A stretch of DNA of 5,725 nt from Eubacteriaceae bacterium (GTDB lineage Bacteria; Bacillota; Clostridia; Eubacteriales; Anaerofustaceae): positions 1 to 5,725 of the forward strand of contig JAGACT010000220.1 of the NCBI GenBank assembly GCA_017613995.1, read 5' to 3'. Position 1 is the stretch's first letter. Each line of letters begins with the position of its first letter. This document shows positions 5,355 through 5,725 of the stretch, piece after piece. The position numbers were made by a program, and so were the translations under genes. The notes below the pieces were generated by a model, which saw nothing but the letters and a program-made list of their open reading frames with translations, did no database searches and had not been told where the DNA came from.

Positions 5355-5725
5355 CGCCTCCGAGACGAAGGCTCTGAAGATATTCATCATGCCGGCATCC
5401 GTGAAGCTCATGTGCTCCGGGTGCCACTGGACTCCCAGCAGGAAGGGTCCGCCGGTCCCTTCCACCGCCTCCGCGATCCCGTCGGGGGCGAACGCCGTGA
5501 ACCTGAGCTTGGGTGAAGGATCCTTCACCGCCTGGTGGTGGAAGCTGTTGACCTGAAGGCTCTCCTTTCCGATAATACTGTAAAGAAGGCTGTCCTTTTC
5601 GATGGCGACTGTGTGGAAAGGCTCTGCCCCGTCGGTCTTCTGGTAATGATCGATGTTTTCGATGCCGAAGGTGGGGATGTCCTGTATCAGGCTTCCTCCC
5701 ATGGCCACGTTTATTAGCTGGCAGC
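5346..5725 (-). CDS. Gamma-glutamyl-GABA hydrolase-like class-I amidotransferase, partial
   Basis: This is the C-terminal 125 residues of a peptidase C26 / class-I glutamine amidotransferase-like hydrolase; the gene runs off the right edge. The fragment opens with CQLINVAMGGSL-IQD, the segment just after the nucleophile elbow (GICRG in the family), so the catalytic cysteine itself should lie immediately outside the window. It then shows VNS-F-HHQAV and, near the end, GVQWHPE, which supplies the catalytic His (codon 5423-5421) and Glu (5417-5415). The family cleaves gamma-glutamyl bonds, for example gamma-glutamyl-GABA in putrescine breakdown (PuuD). The exact substrate cannot be read from this fragment. 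The GTG at 5708 and ATG at 5702 are internal, not starts, because family sequence continues upstream in frame. The stop codon is embedded in the shared terminator. Confidence 0.9.
   Translation of the reverse strand, partial: CQLINVAMGGSLIQDIPTFGIENIDHYQKTDGAEPFHTVAIEKDSLLYSIIGKESLQVNSFHHQAVKDPSPKLRFTAFAPDGIAEAVEGTGGPFLLGVQWHPEHMSFTDAGMMNIFRAFVSEAKK

Noticed and set aside
5535..5717. Small plus-strand open frame of 60 codons at the right edge
   Set aside because: It is antisense to the conserved HHQAV region of the amidotransferase-like gene and has no ribosome binding site.
1..5725. CRISPR array, tRNA, rRNA, transposase or prophage genes
   Set aside because: I looked for spaced direct repeats, cloverleaf-like segments, IS ends and phage proteins and saw none; the only tandem repeat is the coding 12-nt array.

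Overview
The window is gene-dense bacterial DNA of moderately high GC. The gene set, strong purine-rich ribosome binding sites, a Gram-positive type LexA box (GAACNNNNGTTC) and a lipoprotein signal all point to an anaerobic Firmicute, most likely a Clostridia/Eubacteriales member. That placement is an inference from gene content; no rRNA or marker gene is present.

Layout. (1) 1-1364, plus strand: the tail of an unidentified gene, then a 280-residue membrane protein with a C-terminal zinc ribbon, then a 105-residue membrane protein with an acidic TEEV repeat tail. All three are tightly packed and probably form one operon. (2) 1365-1603: a non-coding stretch with a weak hairpin terminator and a good extended -10 promoter. 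(3) 1604-2686, plus strand: a PLP-dependent diaminopropionate ammonia-lyase of compact form. (4) 2701-2734: a strong hairpin terminator shared with the convergent operon on the minus strand. (5) 4657-2733, minus strand: an SOS-type two-gene operon, made of a UmuC-like Y-family DNA polymerase with a beta-clamp motif and, overlapping it by 4 nt, a YolD-like protein. (6) 4658-4795: a divergent regulatory region with a LexA box, a promoter for the polymerase and a separate extended -10 promoter for the next gene. (7) 4796-5308, plus strand: a small lipoprotein of unknown function. (8) 5327-5354: a second shared terminator. (9) 5725-5346, minus strand: the C-terminal part of a class-I glutamine amidotransferase of the gamma-glutamyl-GABA hydrolase (peptidase C26) type, cut by the window edge.

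The clearest functional unit is the polymerase/YolD pair. LexA should repress it until DNA damage, when it would make an error-prone, clamp-tethered translesion polymerase together with its small partner. Its promoter is placed so that transcription should begin at, or within a base or two of, the A of the start codon. No Shine-Dalgarno sequence is present, so the message appears leaderless. The ammonia-lyase suggests breakdown of 2,3-diaminopropionate or related amino acids to pyruvate and ammonia. The amidotransferase-like hydrolase would also fit nitrogen-compound catabolism, but the two genes are not in one operon and no joint pathway is claimed.

No CRISPR array, tRNA, rRNA, insertion sequence or phage structural gene was seen. 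Most of the window looks like ordinary chromosome. The points most worth a second look are the leaderless SOS promoter, the shortened ammonia-lyase with an altered GNHGRG motif, and the uncharacterised zinc-ribbon/TEEV membrane pair.
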